A stretch of DNA of 64,000 bases from Chaenocephalus aceratus (GCA_023974075.1 CM043799.1:3852428-3916427), one strand, 5' to 3'; numbered from the stretch's first letter, positions 47,001 through 62,000 are shown. Program-made: numbers and translations. The notes: a model not told the origin generated them from the letters alone.

Positions 47001-50000
47001 GTAAACCTGCTTTTTGACTTTAATGTAATTCTCTGTAAAAGGTTACTTTACCGACGGTAGATGAACGAGACGCTTCTAGAAGGAAACGGGTCTCGAGTGC
47101 CGATTGAAATACTGTACAGTGCTCCGTTTAAACTAGTGTTAGCCCTTCACAAACAGAAAGAATGTTTCGATAATATGTTAACAATATTCAAAAACAGTTG
47201 CCTGTCTTAGTTAGTTGAATCGGCATTATATAATTGATAATTAGTCATACATTACCGCCACTTCTCCATTGTTTTCAGCGCTCGCGACTACTTTACTGAT
47301 TAGGATTTGCATAATTAGCTTAATTATTAGCCTCTTGAGATTGCTTACTGTTTGCTTTTTTATGGACTTCTAAGGTAGCCTAACGGTTAGGCTTAAATGG
47401 CATTCACGGATGTTGCAAATGTCGCAGAATTGCGTCAGATGTATTTCAGAAGACAACTTTGTTGAGGAAATAACATGAAGAGACATTTTCCAAGTTTTAG
47501 ATGAGTACATCATCTCAAATGGACTTCACTGGTCTCGTTGTGTGGGTGTTAATATTACTGTTGAATATTATATATAATATTAAAAAGGCATAAATAGCTT
47601 TCAAAAATGCTAAAAATATATGTAGCCTACTGTTCAAAATTATATTATATTATAAAGACAGAAATCACTTTAAAAATGCTTTAAAAATATCTTTAATGTT
47701 GATATTACTGTTTAATATTGTGTTAAGAATGTTTATAACATAAGACACAATGAATGTAATGAATGACAAACAAAAGATAAATACACATTTTGTTTAGAAG
47801 AATAACTGACTATTAATTATTAATACAAATATATATTAAGAAAATGTATTAAGCTGTATGATTCATTTGTCATATTTTCCATCATAATGTAATACAAAAA
47901 ATGCCAACAGGGGGGTCCCCGCCAGAGGATAATGCTATATGGGGGTCCTTGGCATGGCAACGTTTGGGAACCCCTGGCCTAACCTACAAATATCATTTAT
48001 AAGAGAAAACAATATCATATATTATCTAATAATAATATATTTTTTAGTTAAATTGTGTTCTGTCACAGGCAGCATTAAAGTCTATTGGTGGAATAATTAC
48101 TTTTACAAGTAAAAGTCAAGCATTCAACATTTGACTAAACTTTAGTAAAATCACCTGTTACTTGTTGGAATGGCCCATTTTGGAATTATAAATATAGATT
48201 TACTGGAATATGAGTATTGATGCATTAAAATGCCTATTGCAGTTTGTAAAGGTGGAGTTTATTGTAATTACTTGATATACTGCTGCTATAATGCTGCCTA
48301 TAATAATGTCAATGTTTATTTATAAGTTGATTTATATTTTGTATTAGCAATCTAAATCTGTAAGGTAACTACAGTTGTAAAGCTATCAGATACATTTAGT
48401 GGAGTACAAGTTGTTGCTATATTATAAATTATTAAAGGTGGGGTAGATAAGTTTCAGAAACCGGCTCACTTTTTGTTATATTCCATGGAATGCTCTTAAC
48501 ATCCCGATAGCAATGAATATCTTAAGTGCTTTGACATAAAATCCATACAAAAATGTCATCTGTAGAAGCCGTAATACTGTAAAAAGTACATCCGTTTAGC
48601 CGGGCCGGCTAAACGGATGTACTTAGGACCAATGGATGACCTACCTGCCTGTCAGCCTTCCATCGGGGCACAAACTTATCTCGTGCCCTCATTGGTCATG
48701 TGCACGTTCGAGTGTGTTGGAGGAGGGGCTCTCAGGGCTCGAGCTTAAGGACGTCCCGTCGTCCCGGGGCCGAAAATAATAGTGTCGGGGAGGATAAAAA
48801 ATTATTTTGGGACGAGAGTTAAAATAAAAATATCCTGCTAACTCTACTACAAACGGCGATGAAAATGAAACCGACTGCACATTTTGTGTAGCACACAGTT
48901 ATTAAACCTCCTTGTCAACATAAACACACACGCACAAAACATTTAGCAACCCGCGAAATACACACACATGTAGCCACTGCTGTGCCGCTGGCTGTCAGCC
49001 AGCCGCCCAGCTGGCTGTGCCCGCAAATTCCTGGTCCGCAAATTCGCGCTCTCTATGGTCTAGCCAGATTAATATAATATGGCTCTGGGTCTAGCTATGT
49101 ACTGAGTGTGTGTATTTCGCGGGTTGAGTGATGTACAATGACAATGGCATCCCGTGGAGGAATTCTGAAATGTTTTACCGTGACATCACAAAAACGCACA
49201 GCAGAACCAGACCCTGGAGCGCCGGCCTCTTTATTTACTTACTCCTCTTCATCCCCTATGAGTAATAAGGCTGAGAAGAGAACCCTCCATCGTATTTAGT
49301 CCTTAGCAATATGCTGCGCCTCTCCCCATGTAGGGATGGGTACCGAGCCCCGGTATTAAACGGGCCCCGGGCCGGAATTATTAAAGACAGTGGTAACGTT
49401 AAGCTCCGACGTTATCAGACTTTTTATCGGGACAGGAAAAATATATGTCATATGTATTATCGCTACATACACATTATATCGCAGAACAGTTTCACCAACT
49501 CCGTTTCTAATATGCAATAAGACTAAAACATGCGTCTATGATGTATTTTCGAGCTTTCCAATCCAGACGAGATCTCTCTGTCCCGTCTGTGTGCGAGGGG
49601 GCGGGCCGTTTGTAAAGGTCTCCTGACTGTGTTACAGACTGTCATCCTGGTTAGTGGTTACTCTGGGTCCTGTCTTCAGGACAGTGTTGGATTGTTTTGT
49701 TAATTGGATGGGACTTGATTGGATTCAATATTAGAGTAATTTTCTCGTTTGTGTGTTTGTTTAAATATATTTGGCCTTTGTTTATGTGATTGAATGATTT
49801 ACTAAAATAAAAAGGTTGATGAATTATCATCTAATGATTTGTATGATGTTTTATTTATGTTAAAGGTCACTTTGAATGATTTTAACTAATGATAATGTAG
49901 AAAAAAAAAGAAAAAAAAAATCGGGACGGTCCACATTAATTTCGGGACGGCTTGGATTGTATTTCGGGACGGTTCCGGGAGGATGGGGAGAAAAGTTAGT

Positions 50001-53000
50001 CGAGAGCCCTGGGCTCTATTGCCCCTTTCACACCAGCGCCTTTTCAGCTCCGGCTCGAGCTAGAGCCTGAAAAGCGCCGGGTTTTCCTGTTCACACCGCA
50101 GCGGCACCGGCTCTTAGCTCCGGAATCCGCTTCATTTCCAGCTCCAAAAAATTGTCGGTCCAGAGGCAAGAGCTTTGGAGCTAAGAGGCGACGTCGCTTA
50201 CGTCTCTCTTACGTCGAGGCGTGCAGGAAACTAAACCCACCTCCCCTGAACATGGGTCGACTGTCAGCCTGCCTACAAGCAGTAGTGCCTATAAACACAC
50301 TTTATAAAGTCAGGCAACACTAACCAGGCTTCGTGTGATTCTGTTTATTTGTGCCTTACTTTGACCATCCGTTCACTGTTATCGATCATTGTGGAGAGAC
50401 GCAGACGTGTTGTTTTGTATTATTGCAGCTATCGGATGCAAGTAGTCAGTTTAGCTTCGGTTGCTATGCCAACATCACCCGTTTTATACCAGAGAAACTT
50501 TCATAACAGCGTTGTGATACCAAACTGTGTCAATTCAGACTGACACACATTCACTTAGGCTAAGGGGAGCTGGGGATATGCATCAGCTGCTTGTGTGAGT
50601 GGGACAGTGAATACTTTAGAGCGGCCGCTGCAGTGTGAGCTAACCGGGAGCTAAGGGGAGAATAAACTCCCGTGGAAGAGCAGCCAGCACTGCAGCGGTC
50701 GGTAAACGCTGCAGAAACACATTAATAAACAATGCACCACGGCACTCTGGAGAAAAGTATAAGGTTGGAGAAGTCGTTATTCAATTTATTCTGGCTTCGT
50801 GTGATTAAAAGCAACACGATCATCGACCCGACGCAGTTGTTGTTGTTGTTGTTGTGAGCGCCGTAATGGCTGCCGTTGGGGGGCAAATCAGCGATGTAAA
50901 CGGTGACGCCATGACGCAGCAGGGGCAGCTCTGGGGCGCCAGTGGGCGGTGTGCACAGAGCGGGAGCTGAAAAGGGAAACCGGAGCTGAACCAGAAAAGC
51001 TAGAAAGGGAAAAGCGCTGGTGTGAAAGCCGCATATAAGGAAGTGGCAGATTTTCTCCGGTTGTGTATTTTCAAATTCTAGCGATCTCGAGCCGGTTTCT
51101 CAAACTTACCTACCCCACCTTTAAGTTAGTAATTAGTTAAAGTACAAGTCAAATTTGTAATATTTGTTATACATATTATTACACTGAGTAAATGTACTTA
51201 ACACCACTCTAAGGAAGCAACATGAAATGATGAGCTATTAAATAGATTAAACCAGAGATTTCTGGGGATGAGTGGACCGTTAAATGCTTTAGGATTGGTT
51301 TCCTGTTTTTTACACTCAGCAACTTTTAATGCAAATAATGAAGTTTCACTTCCCTTTATTTGTTTCCTTTGCATGCTTTCACACTCCTTCCTGCTAGTAG
51401 CCTACACCTTTTAGAAAGCTCATTAAGTATTGGGCAACTTTCTCTCCTTCAATAAAACTCTGTATTGAATGAGATGATGCGACCTGTGACCCTGAGACCC
51501 AGGGGCAGATGTTACTGAGTATATTGTATTGTATGGTTGTTTGCTATGTTTCAGGGTGGCGAGTGGTTCGTTGGTCACTCTCAGGAAAATAAGTCCATAC
51601 TTTTTATTTAAACCACTCTTTAGTTCCATCACCCCATACAATCTGTCATATGGATTTGCTAATAGTCATCGGAATAAATGTCCCTCGCATGAGCTAATCC
51701 CAATCCTACAGATCCAAAAGTATTTTAAATAAAAATAAAGCTGTATTTGCTAATGGCTTTGTTCACATCTGATGTTGTGTACACATTGAAAAACGAGATC
51801 CAGAAGCCATTTACCAAGTTAAAATCCTTCAAGGTGTTGATGCTGGGTGGTCGATTGGACATCATATTCTCTATGAAAAAGAATATTAAGAATATATTAC
51901 AGGTAGGAATATACCAATGCATGGGCACCGGCCGATGTTAGCCCTATTTTCTCAATTGGTACACCCCAGCAGGTCTTTATAACCTCAATCAATTATAATT
52001 ACCAATTAGGATGTGCATTTCGTTTACATTCTTGATGCAATATTACATTTCCGCAGTACTGTCTGTAAAGCCCCATGAGGCTAATTTTTTATTTGTGTAA
52101 ATGGGCTTTATAATTACAATTGTATTGATTGCCTTTGAGCCAAGAGGCCTGTAGATTCACTGTTTGGGTCACAAACAGCACCATTGTGTTTTCTACTGCA
52201 AGAATGTGGCAACTTAAATGATTTCAAGACAATTTAATAAATCCAAATGAACCACAGTATTGAGTGCTAATTGATTTTTGCTTCATTGTGTTGAAGGTGG
52301 TACCACCATGACCTGTCCCGCCATGCAGCAGAGGCTCTGCTCCTGTCCAATGGGACTGATGGGAGTTATCTCCTGAGGAACAGTAATGAAGGGGAAGGCT
52401 GCCTCGCCCTGTCTGTCAGGTCAGTCCGCCTCTAACGCCTCTTCTTTTTGTGGTCTGCTGGGGGGGGGGGCACCATCAGAGCTGGTGACGCCAGTGGACT
52501 GAATAAAGTCATTAAGAAAGCTGGCTCTGTCATCTGCGTTAAAATAGACACTGTTGATGCTGTGGTGGAGAGGAGGACACAAACAAACTGTTATCCATCA
52601 TGGATTTTTATATTGTACAATTGTTTATTTTCTACTTTTTTTATTTCTAATTATGTGCAATACTTTGTTTTACATTCTGCTGCAACGAAAATGTCCCAAT
52701 TTGGGATCAATAAAGTATATCTTATCTTAAAAACCACTTATTCTGATCTGTTCTGAATCCCTGGTCTTGCCTAGGGGGATATCATATTATCCACAGACCT
52801 ACAAAATACATGTGTGTTAATATGGCCGTTGTCTTTCAGCTACTTCATCACATGTACTTGCTGTTGCACATCACAAGTTATTACCATGAAAATAAACGTA
52901 TAGAATACTAAGATGGCTTAACTACTTGATCTTTATTTTGTATGTTAACAACTTTAAAAGTGCATCACTAAATATTGTTTGTTTGTCATCTGACACACAG

Positions 53001-56000
53001 GGCAAAGGATTCCGTCAAACATTTCCACGTGACACGCAAAGATAATGGCTACTCGTTTGGCTTCAACGAGTACCCAACCCTTCAACATTTTGTCATTCAC
53101 TTCGCTAATCAGCCTCTGCTGGGCAGTGACGCAGGTACGTTATGACAAACTGCAAGTTACCGGCTAATACAGTGAAACGACACATTAGGCGCATTCACAC
53201 TGCGGTACTTTTCCCACAAAGGTTCATGCGAACTTAGTTCATGATCGCGTTCACACCAAAAAGAGCCGGTACTAAAAGTAGTTCATGCGAACCTTTTTAC
53301 CCCCTCGAAAGTCTCTTTTGTGAGAAAAGAGCTATATTCCTGATTGGCTGGGCGGATTGCAAACCACGCCCCGTAAAACTCCCAAAGAGTTTTGTGAAGC
53401 CGCCATTTTATTATCATCGCATTAGCATTATTAGCATTAGCATTAGCCCAGCGCAGAAACGCAGAGAGACTAACTTATGGCAACACAAAATAAAACATGG
53501 GAGCGGTGGAGATGAGGAGGTGTCGGCGTTCTAGCGATTTACTCGGAAGGCTTCAGTAGAAGCTGCTGGGACTCCCAGCAGCTTCTACTGAAGCCAGTCC
53601 CCAACTCCGGGGACTTCCGGCCGGGGACTTTGGGCGGCAGTATACGCCGTGAAGTGGTTTGCGGCCTGCCAGTAAACCCAAAGCAGAAGAAGAAGAAGTG
53701 ACGTCAGCGGCTTCATTTGCCTAATCCTCCCCCAGGGACTTTTTCCGGTGTGAACGCGATCTGTATTTAGTTCATGCGAACTAAAGAGTTTGCATGAACT
53801 AAGTTCGCATGAACCTTTGTGGGGAAAGTACCGCAGTGTGAATGCACCTATTGCTCTGCTTTTTACATTACATGTTTGTATTAAAAAGGTGGGAAGGGTG
53901 GTAACATTTTAAGTTTTGAGTTATACAGCTAAATAGTGGAAAAACTAAAATTATAGGTTGATCTCAGACTGATCCAAGGCTGATCTCAAGCTGTTTTTTG
54001 GCTTTCTAAGGCTGGATTCAGATTTATCCCAGTCTAATCTCAGACTAATCCAAGGCTGATCTGAGACTGAGCTCAGGCAAAGTTTCATTTCTAATGTCTT
54101 GCCTGTGGTTGCCAGGGGGTCAGTCTATCTTTGCTCCGCATCATAGGATATTTTCCTTTGGAGGAAACACACAATTTGTCTCATTCTCAATTAGCCACAC
54201 CTTTGTGTTGGGTTGCTGTAACTCTTTGCCTCTGAACCAGGAACCCTGATGGTGCTGAAGAGTCCGTATCCGTGGCGCGTGGAGGAGCCATCCATCTACG
54301 AGTCAGTGCGAGTTCACACAGCCATACAGACGGGCCGCACAGAAAACGACCTGGTGCCCACCGCACCATCGGTATGACAGCAGTTGATTCCAGAATATAT
54401 CAAATATCTCTGTGATGTGACCAAAGTTACCTGCTCCAGGTTATGACGTACATTTGACCCGCTGGACCTATTTCTGGACTCAACCTGTTAAGCCTTGAGC
54501 CTGTTTTTCAGGTCTCAGGCTCGAAAATGACATTCCCAGAACAAATGACTATAACTTCACTTCTAAAAGGGTTAAATTAATAATCTTTTTTCTCAAAGCA
54601 ATGATGAACCTGTGAGTTGGATGTAGAAAAGTCAGAATCAATATAGATGTTTTTATTTTAAAGTAAATTTAGATTGAACATAGTAAAAACATGTAAATTA
54701 TAGTTTCCGTCCAAAAATAAACCCATGACTTATAGTGAAAACCACCCTTGAATGATGGGATAGTAGACAAAAAGCTTTAGGAATCCAAACTATAACATAT
54801 AATAAGTACCCTGTATCAGGATTGATGCAAAACCAGTGAAATTGACCTTTTTAGAGAGATTTAGCACAACAAAAACACTTCTGGGGTCATTTGGGTGGAT
54901 TTGACCTATCTCTGGCCCCCCTTGCTCGATTTTGATGATTGACATCTCTTTCTAACCGTTAGAGCCAATGGAATCGAGGGGACGTTCCACATAGAGAGGC
55001 GAAGTCCCGCCCATCTACTTCCAACCCATGGGACCTTATTTCGGAAAAAGTATGCATTGAAGTCAATGGAGAGAGAAAACGTATCTTTCGATCCCGTTTG
55101 AATTGTGCCACGAATTACACACACGATGTTTGTCAATCTTAAAAAAAATATTTCCATGTCAAAAAAGTCACAGTTTGTCATAAAACTGTTGAAATATAAG
55201 ACTATGAAAAATACGTAACTAGACTACAAATCCCAGAATCCCGGTCCCGCATGCTGGCTCTTACGCAACCGACTAACTCCCCTTGTGTGTATGTACAGCT
55301 CTCAACATGCCCAGACTTGGAGTGATTTTCACCTCTTTTAATACTTTTCGCCTCATTCTGAAAGAAAGAAGTGAAATGTGCCAACGTGAGGGCCGTCTAA
55401 GTGTGTGGTGTGAGACGGGAGATGTAGTTCATTGAGCGGTTTCACAAAAATCTTTTAAATTGACAAACATCATATGTGTAATTCGTGGCACAATTCAAAA
55501 GGGATCGAAAGATAATGTTTCTCTCGCGATTGACTTCAATACATACTTTTTCCGAAATAAGGTCCCAGGTTTTTTGCTACCTAAAGCTACGTCGTGTGTT
55601 GTCTGGTTTTGCTTCCCCTGTCGCGAGTTCTGATCGCTCAGTGATGATACTTATATGTATGGAATCTGTGGAATTTCAGCTTGCTAGCAAAGCTCGTTTG
55701 TGCGGAGCATTTTTTCGCTCAGTGCTCATTTAGACGCTTCTTTAGAGACTTGTGTTTTGTTTCGGTAAAAATGGTTCATATCGTCAGTTAGCTGAGTTTC
55801 TTCCCGTTAAGTGAGTATGACACATTCATAGTTTATTACATGTTAAGAAGCCCTGAGACTAGGGGTGTAACGGTTCCCAGATGTCACGGTTCGGTTCATA
55901 CCTCGGTTTGGGGGTCACGGTTCTGTACGGGTTCAGTACAACAAGGAAAAGCAAAAAAAAGTCCCAAATGCAAAACATTTTTTTGCTGTTATTTATTTTT

Positions 56001-59000
56001 AACAGTCGTGCAAGTTTTGGTATGAAAATAAGGAACTCTAACATTTGGAATCATTAACTGTATTACACAGTTAAAAACAAACCACAAACAGTAACACACA
56101 CACTCAGATGGCCATATTATTTATAATGGCTGTCAAACAAAAAGGTTAAATAAGCTGAACAACTAAAAAGAATGTCTTGAAAATATTAAAATAAATACTA
56201 AGAAAGTGTTTCAATCACAATCAATACAAGGCAATACTGAACTGTATAACATCTCCTGATGTCAAAATATAAAATAAATACAAGGATAAATATAAAACAA
56301 AATAAAATCTGTAGCCTACCTTTAGGAGCAATGTCTAACATGTGTAATTAACTTGTGAGTGTGTGAGGCCATTACGCCTAAATAAAGGTACTCAAGGTTT
56401 ACTCTATTTTCAAGTTTGTCTTCAAAAAGATAAGTTTGTCTACGTTGTCAGTAGTGAGGGCAGATCTGTCGGCGGTAACTATGTCACCTGCCGTCGAGAA
56501 AACCCTCTCGCTGGGGACTGAGACTGACTCGGATGTGATTGAGCATGTTTGACGTGTTACCACGTTACCACTAGCATACCGCACCGCTGTCGAACAACGC
56601 CGACACACCGTCCTCGTCCGATCCACAACTCGCACCCCATCGTTGTTGTAGTCCACAGGGAACCCGAAATGTTCCCACACACCTGATTTAAAAGAAGCAG
56701 GTGGGTCTTCTAGCTCCTGTGTGTTGTGTGAACTCGCCGTAGCAACTAACTTGTATTCTTCATGTATTGTGTTCGTTTTGTTCTTGTTCTTCATTTGTTA
56801 TTTACGGGCGGCTGTCTTTTAGGCGCAATACCGCCCCCTGGATTATATATAGTGTAATGCTGCCCTGAGTGACAGACTTTTTTCCCACTCGTAAAAAAAG
56901 GCGCATTCGCCGTGTGACTGCATGTGCCGAACCGTGACGGTACGGGACGAATACGGATACCGTTACACCCCTACCTGAGATACAGTTTCGTGAACAAAAA
57001 AGCCCTTTAAGCCCTAAGCCCCGTTGCCCCCGCCGGCGGGGGCTATGGGGCTTAACAGTTTCAAATGGATTAACAGTAATCATTTCAAAGTGACACAGAG
57101 ACATTGGATTAACCTTCAGCAGCGTGTATATGCATTGTAATGCCATTGAACACAACTTTGATCAGAAAATAGCAAAGGTAAGACGTATCTGCCGTTTTGG
57201 CCACGTAAAGTGAAGTTGTGTGTTGTCTTTGCTTGCCTTCGCTGCCCTGAGTTTTGATCGCTCAGTGATGATACTTATACCATTGGAATCTGTGGAATCT
57301 CAGCTTTCATATGATATACATTGCAGATCTGATGAAGTATAAAATATTTATACCGTGAGTTATGTGCGTTAGCACTCTTTCGCTTAGTGCTAATTCAGAC
57401 GCTTGGCGTTAGAGTTGTGTTTTGTTTCGGTAAAACATTTTCATATCGTCAGTTAGCTGATTTTCTTCCCGTTAAGTGGGTATGACACATTAATAGAATT
57501 CACGGTTCGGTTTGTACCTCGGTTTGGGGGTCACGGTTCGGTACGGGTTCGGTAAAACAAGAAAAAGCAAAAAAAAGTCCCAAATGCATAATTCCAAGTT
57601 TGTTGTTATTTATTTTTGAACAGTAGTGCAACTTTCAGTATAAAAATAAGGAACTCTAAAATGTTGAATAATTACCTGTATTACACAGTTAAAAACAAAC
57701 CACAAACAGTACCACACACACTCAGATGGCCATATTATCTATAATGGCTGATGCCAAACAAAAAGGATTCATCAAGCTGTAACACTAAGAAGAATGTCTT
57801 GAAAATATTCAATTCAAAACCTTTATTTATCCAGGTAAAATCCCATTGAGATCAATGATCTCTTTTTCAAGGGAGACCTGCAGCAGTAGGTTCCACAAGA
57901 AGACATACAAATATAAACAACAGAACAACAAAAGGACATCATACAGCAAAATGTACAGGGATTACAATTTACATATCTAACCACATGTACAGGTACCAAC
58001 AGCATCTGAGTGAGTAGCATCCAACCGAGCTTTAAAAACATGTAGTGGTACTAGCTTGGTAATTTTCCATTCTTTTTGCAGACTGTTCCATGTTAGTGGA
58101 GCTGCACATCTAAAAGCTTTCTTCCCTAAGACAGTCCTAGCACTTGGCACATTTAATAAAACCACAGCATGCGATCTCAAGCAAGTACTTTCAATTCGCA
58201 GAGAGATCAGGGAGCAGATATAAGATGGTAGTTTATCCAACATGGCTTTGTAAATGAAAAAGTACCAGTGACTGAGCCTCCGTACAGTAAGTGATGGCAA
58301 AACCGCCTTGGTATACAGGGTACAGTGATGCGTAAGTGCTTTACAATTTGTCAAAAATCTCAGTGCACTGTGATACACAGCATCTAACTTGCTCAGGTAA
58401 TTGGCAGGTGCATTCATATATATCAAATCACCATAGTCCAACACAGGTAAAAAGGTCACAGAGACTAGCCTTTTCCTGGCCTCAAGCGAGAAACAGGACT
58501 TATTTCTGTAAAAGAAACCTAGCCTAACCCTCAGCTTTTTAAGCAGGTTATTTACATGAAATTTAAAAGTGAGACAATCATCAAGCCAGATACCCAAGTA
58601 TTTGTAACAGGTAACCACTTCAAGTTGTATTCCTTGCGTAGTTAGAATATCCAAAGCAGTCTTCGGTGTATTTTTAGCTTTAGCTTTAGAAAAGAGCATT
58701 ACCTTGGTTTTATCCACATTTAAAAGAAGCTTTAGTTCAGAGAACTGAGCCTGAATAATGTTAAAAACAGCCTGTAATTTAACAACAGCCTCCTTAATGG
58801 AGGGACCTGCACAGTACATAACGGTATCGTCCGCATAAAAATGTAAGGTTGCTCCTTCGACATTTTCACCTAAACTATTAATATAGATAGAGAATAATAG
58901 CGGACCTAAAACTGAACCTTGTGGTACACCATTAGTGATGTTTAACCACTCGGAAGACAGCCCATCAAAATGAACACATTGGGACCTTTCAGAGAGGTAG

Positions 59001-62000
59001 TTCACAAACCACCCCACTGCATGGCTGGATAGGCCAATACTGACCAGCCTCTGCTTCAAAATGCGATGATCGACGGTATCAAAAGCTTTGGATAGGTCAA
59101 CAAATAGAACTGCATAACTCTGCTTATTATCTAAAATACTCGTAATATCATTCACCACTTTCATTGTGGCAGTGATGGTGCTGTGTTGCTTTCTGAAGCC
59201 TGACTGCTGTTTAGACAGGATGTCATTTGTACATAAAAACACCTTTACTTGTTCACTCACTAGGCGTTCAAGAACCTTAGCCAGAATTGACAATTTAGAG
59301 ATGGGTCTATAATTGTTTAATAAGGTGGCCTCCCCTCCTTTTAGTAGTGGCAGGACATAAGCTGACTTCCATACTTGTGGGATTTTGTTTGTGCTGAGAG
59401 AGAGGTTAAACTGAAAGGGTTTTCCAGACCACATTGTTCTGAGTCACCGACTGTGGTGTTCACAGAAGCAGAATTAGAAACAGAATCAAACAGAGAGCCA
59501 CAGGACACAAAATGCTCATTAAAACAATTTAACATGGTAGCCCTGTCCGATATAGTGCCAGATGCTGTGGTAAGGCACGGAGGTAGCTCATTACGGATAT
59601 CACCGGTGGATATCGATTTTATGGCTTTCCAGAATTTTCTAGGGTTGTTCAGGTTCTTTGTGGTAACTGACAGATAATACTTAGATTTAGCACTTTTGAC
59701 ATGTGAAGTGAATCTATTTCTTAGCTGCCTAAAACGCAGCCATTCTACCTCTGAGCCTGATTTCCTAGCCTTTGCCCAGGCCTTGTTTCTCTCATGCAGG
59801 AGACTGGACAGCTCAGCAGAAAACCAAGGATTGTCTCGTCCCTTCACTCTAAGTGTACGCAGGGGTGCATGTCTATCAATGATCTCCATAAAACCAAGAT
59901 AAAAATAAGACCATGCAGTTTCTACATCAGCACACAGATCGATTTTACCCCAATCAAACCCAAACAGATCATGCACAAAACCTTGCTCCACAAAATGTTT
60001 TATGTCTCTCTTGATGATAATACGTGGTTTAAACTTTTGGACTTTTGTGTCCCTAATTGTGGCTACAACACAGTGGTCACTCAGATCATTCGCAAATACT
60101 CCCACAGCTGAGTATTTATAGGGAATATTAGTTAGAATGAGATCAATTAGGGAGGATTAATTTGGGGACTTCAACAATCTGAGTAACATTCAAAGAGATA
60201 CAAAGGTTTTTAAAATCCTCTGACACTGCAGTTAACCAGTCCAAGTTAAAATCTCCAAGTAGCACTATTTCCTTGTAGTCTAGTTGCGATAAAATATTTG
60301 CTAGCGAAGACAAGGAGTCTTTGACAGCTGAGGGGGGTCTGTAACAGCCCACGACCATGACCTGTTGACCCTTTGCCACTTCTATATTTAAGGCTAAAAA
60401 TTCAACTTGATAGATTTGGAAACTAATGTGGTTACACTGAACTTATTCTTAACATAAATGGCAACGCCACCACCTTTATTAGGCCGGTCAGTTCGATACA
60501 CATTATAACCATTTAAGGCAATGTCAGAGGCCAAAATAGATTTATTTAGCCATGTTTCTGATAAAACAATGACGTCAGTGTCAGTCGAGCTCGCCCAGAT
60601 ATGGACAAAATCTAGTTTACCTAACAGACTGCGCACATTCAAGTGGATGAAACCCAACCCAGATCTAGCTTTAAAATCAGCAGGAGTAGCGATCTGACTA
60701 CTACTACTGGGCGGACCAGGGTTAGGTTGTACATTTCCTGATAGTAATAACAACAAAAAAACAGGCATATTTTCCTCTTAAACGACACATACATTGTCAT
60801 CTACTTTAGAAACACCGGAAAAGTCTGCGAGAGTGTGATTAGAGCTTAAGAAGCAGTCCTGAAGAACCATCATCGCAGGAAAATAAAAAAGACAAACATA
60901 TTTTGTCGAGCAGATTGACTGTGACAAGGCAACCGGTAATTGTTTGTGTAACACATCCGAACCTTTGCAGGGGATGCCCACTGCGGGTGGCAGAACAGAC
61001 CTGAATCCAGTAGACTCCTCAGAATGACTAGAGATCTTCTCATAGTCCAAAACAGTTAACAGGCACAGCAGAATCCCGATATGGGCCATTTTCCCAGCCC
61101 AGCACACAGTATCCGCGACGTTCCCGGAGCAAAATCAGCACAGCAGCAAAGGACAGGCGAAAGCAGCAGCGTGGTATCCAAGGGGTGAAAGCAGGCCTCT
61201 GCAACAGCAGATCCAGGACAGGTGGAAAGCAGGCCCCAGCCGTGGCAAAATCCTCCTCCGCACAGCAGCACACGCCCGGTGGAAGCAGGCCAAGCCCGAA
61301 GCGTGGATCCACTCCGTTTCTCCGCGACGACTCCGGGGTAAAAACCTCTCCAGTGCAGCCGTACTCTACAGGTGGGAGCAGGCCTCCGTAGATCGCAGGC
61401 AGCAAACAGGTGGAGCCGCTCCGTCTCTTCCCGACGAGCAGGCCTCCGTAGATCGCAGATCGCAGGCAGCAACAGGTAAAGCCGCTCCGTCTCTCCGCGA
61501 CGACCCCGGGGCAAAAACCTCTCCAGTGCAGCCGCACTCCACAGGCGGGAGCAGGCCTCCGTAGATCGCAGATCGCAGGCAGCAAACAGGTGGAGCCGCT
61601 CCGTGTCTTCGCGACGAGCAGGCCTCCGTAGATCACAGATCGCAGGCAGCAACAGGTGGAGCCGCTCCGTCTCTTCGCGACGTCTCCGGAGGAAAAACAC
61701 CTCAGTACAGCCGTACTCGACAGGTGGGAGTTGGCCTCCGCAGACAACTAAAACTACTACTTGTATAAGCAGGGATGGCTAAATGTTTGTGAGCAGGAGA
61801 GCTAGATGCTAACAGATGCCAGATGCTAACTGGCAGTGGGAGCCTGTAAAAATTGCGACTGTTCTCTCTGACACGCGACTGTTCATTAGATGACCAACTA
61901 ACATATTACATCATACATAATAAGAAAGTGTTTCAAGGGCGCATAGCAATTGAAATATATATGCCAATAGCTTCCGTTATTTCTTTTGGTCTCTCGGCTC

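Larger units (their letters stand above)
48436..51120. mobile_element. TTAA-type AGGTGGGGTA element enlarged by insertions
   Basis: Inverted ends AGGTGGGGTA(G) with exact TTAA on both sides (48432-48435 and 51121-51124). It is related to the 350-bp copy at 40162-40511, in the opposite orientation. It carries at least one further element, 48733-50011, and an inverted-repeat segment 50023-51038. Confidence 0.7.
55585..57500. repeat. fragments of the TAGGGATGGGTATCG hAT, in reverse
   Basis: 55585-55850 and 57060-57490 both contain tcagtgatgatacttata and the complement of the interior of the hAT at 5421-6532 (ttcccgttaagtgrgtatga; tctgtggaat). Two partial copies in tandem, the first carrying the hAT at 55860. 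Confidence 0.55.
57808..61915 (-). mobile_element. CR1/L2-like non-LTR retrotransposon, nearly full length, inactive
   Basis: Reads on the minus strand from tandem 5' subrepeats (about 61740-61240), through an ORF with endonuclease and reverse transcriptase, to a 3' tail at 57808 (complement: ggataaataaaggttttgaa). At least three frame changes occur between 60394 and 59430. The link between endonuclease and RT is shortened: FNLSLSTNKIP follows directly on the linker, with the residues that normally precede it missing. So this copy cannot encode a full protein. The clade (CR1, L2 or Rex1) is inferred from the RT. Confidence 0.85.

Noticed and set aside
49311..49626. ORFs around a taggggatggg-like start at 49332
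   Set aside because: Looks like the edge of another hAT family member (tagggatgggtaccgag), but I could not find the other end or a target duplication.
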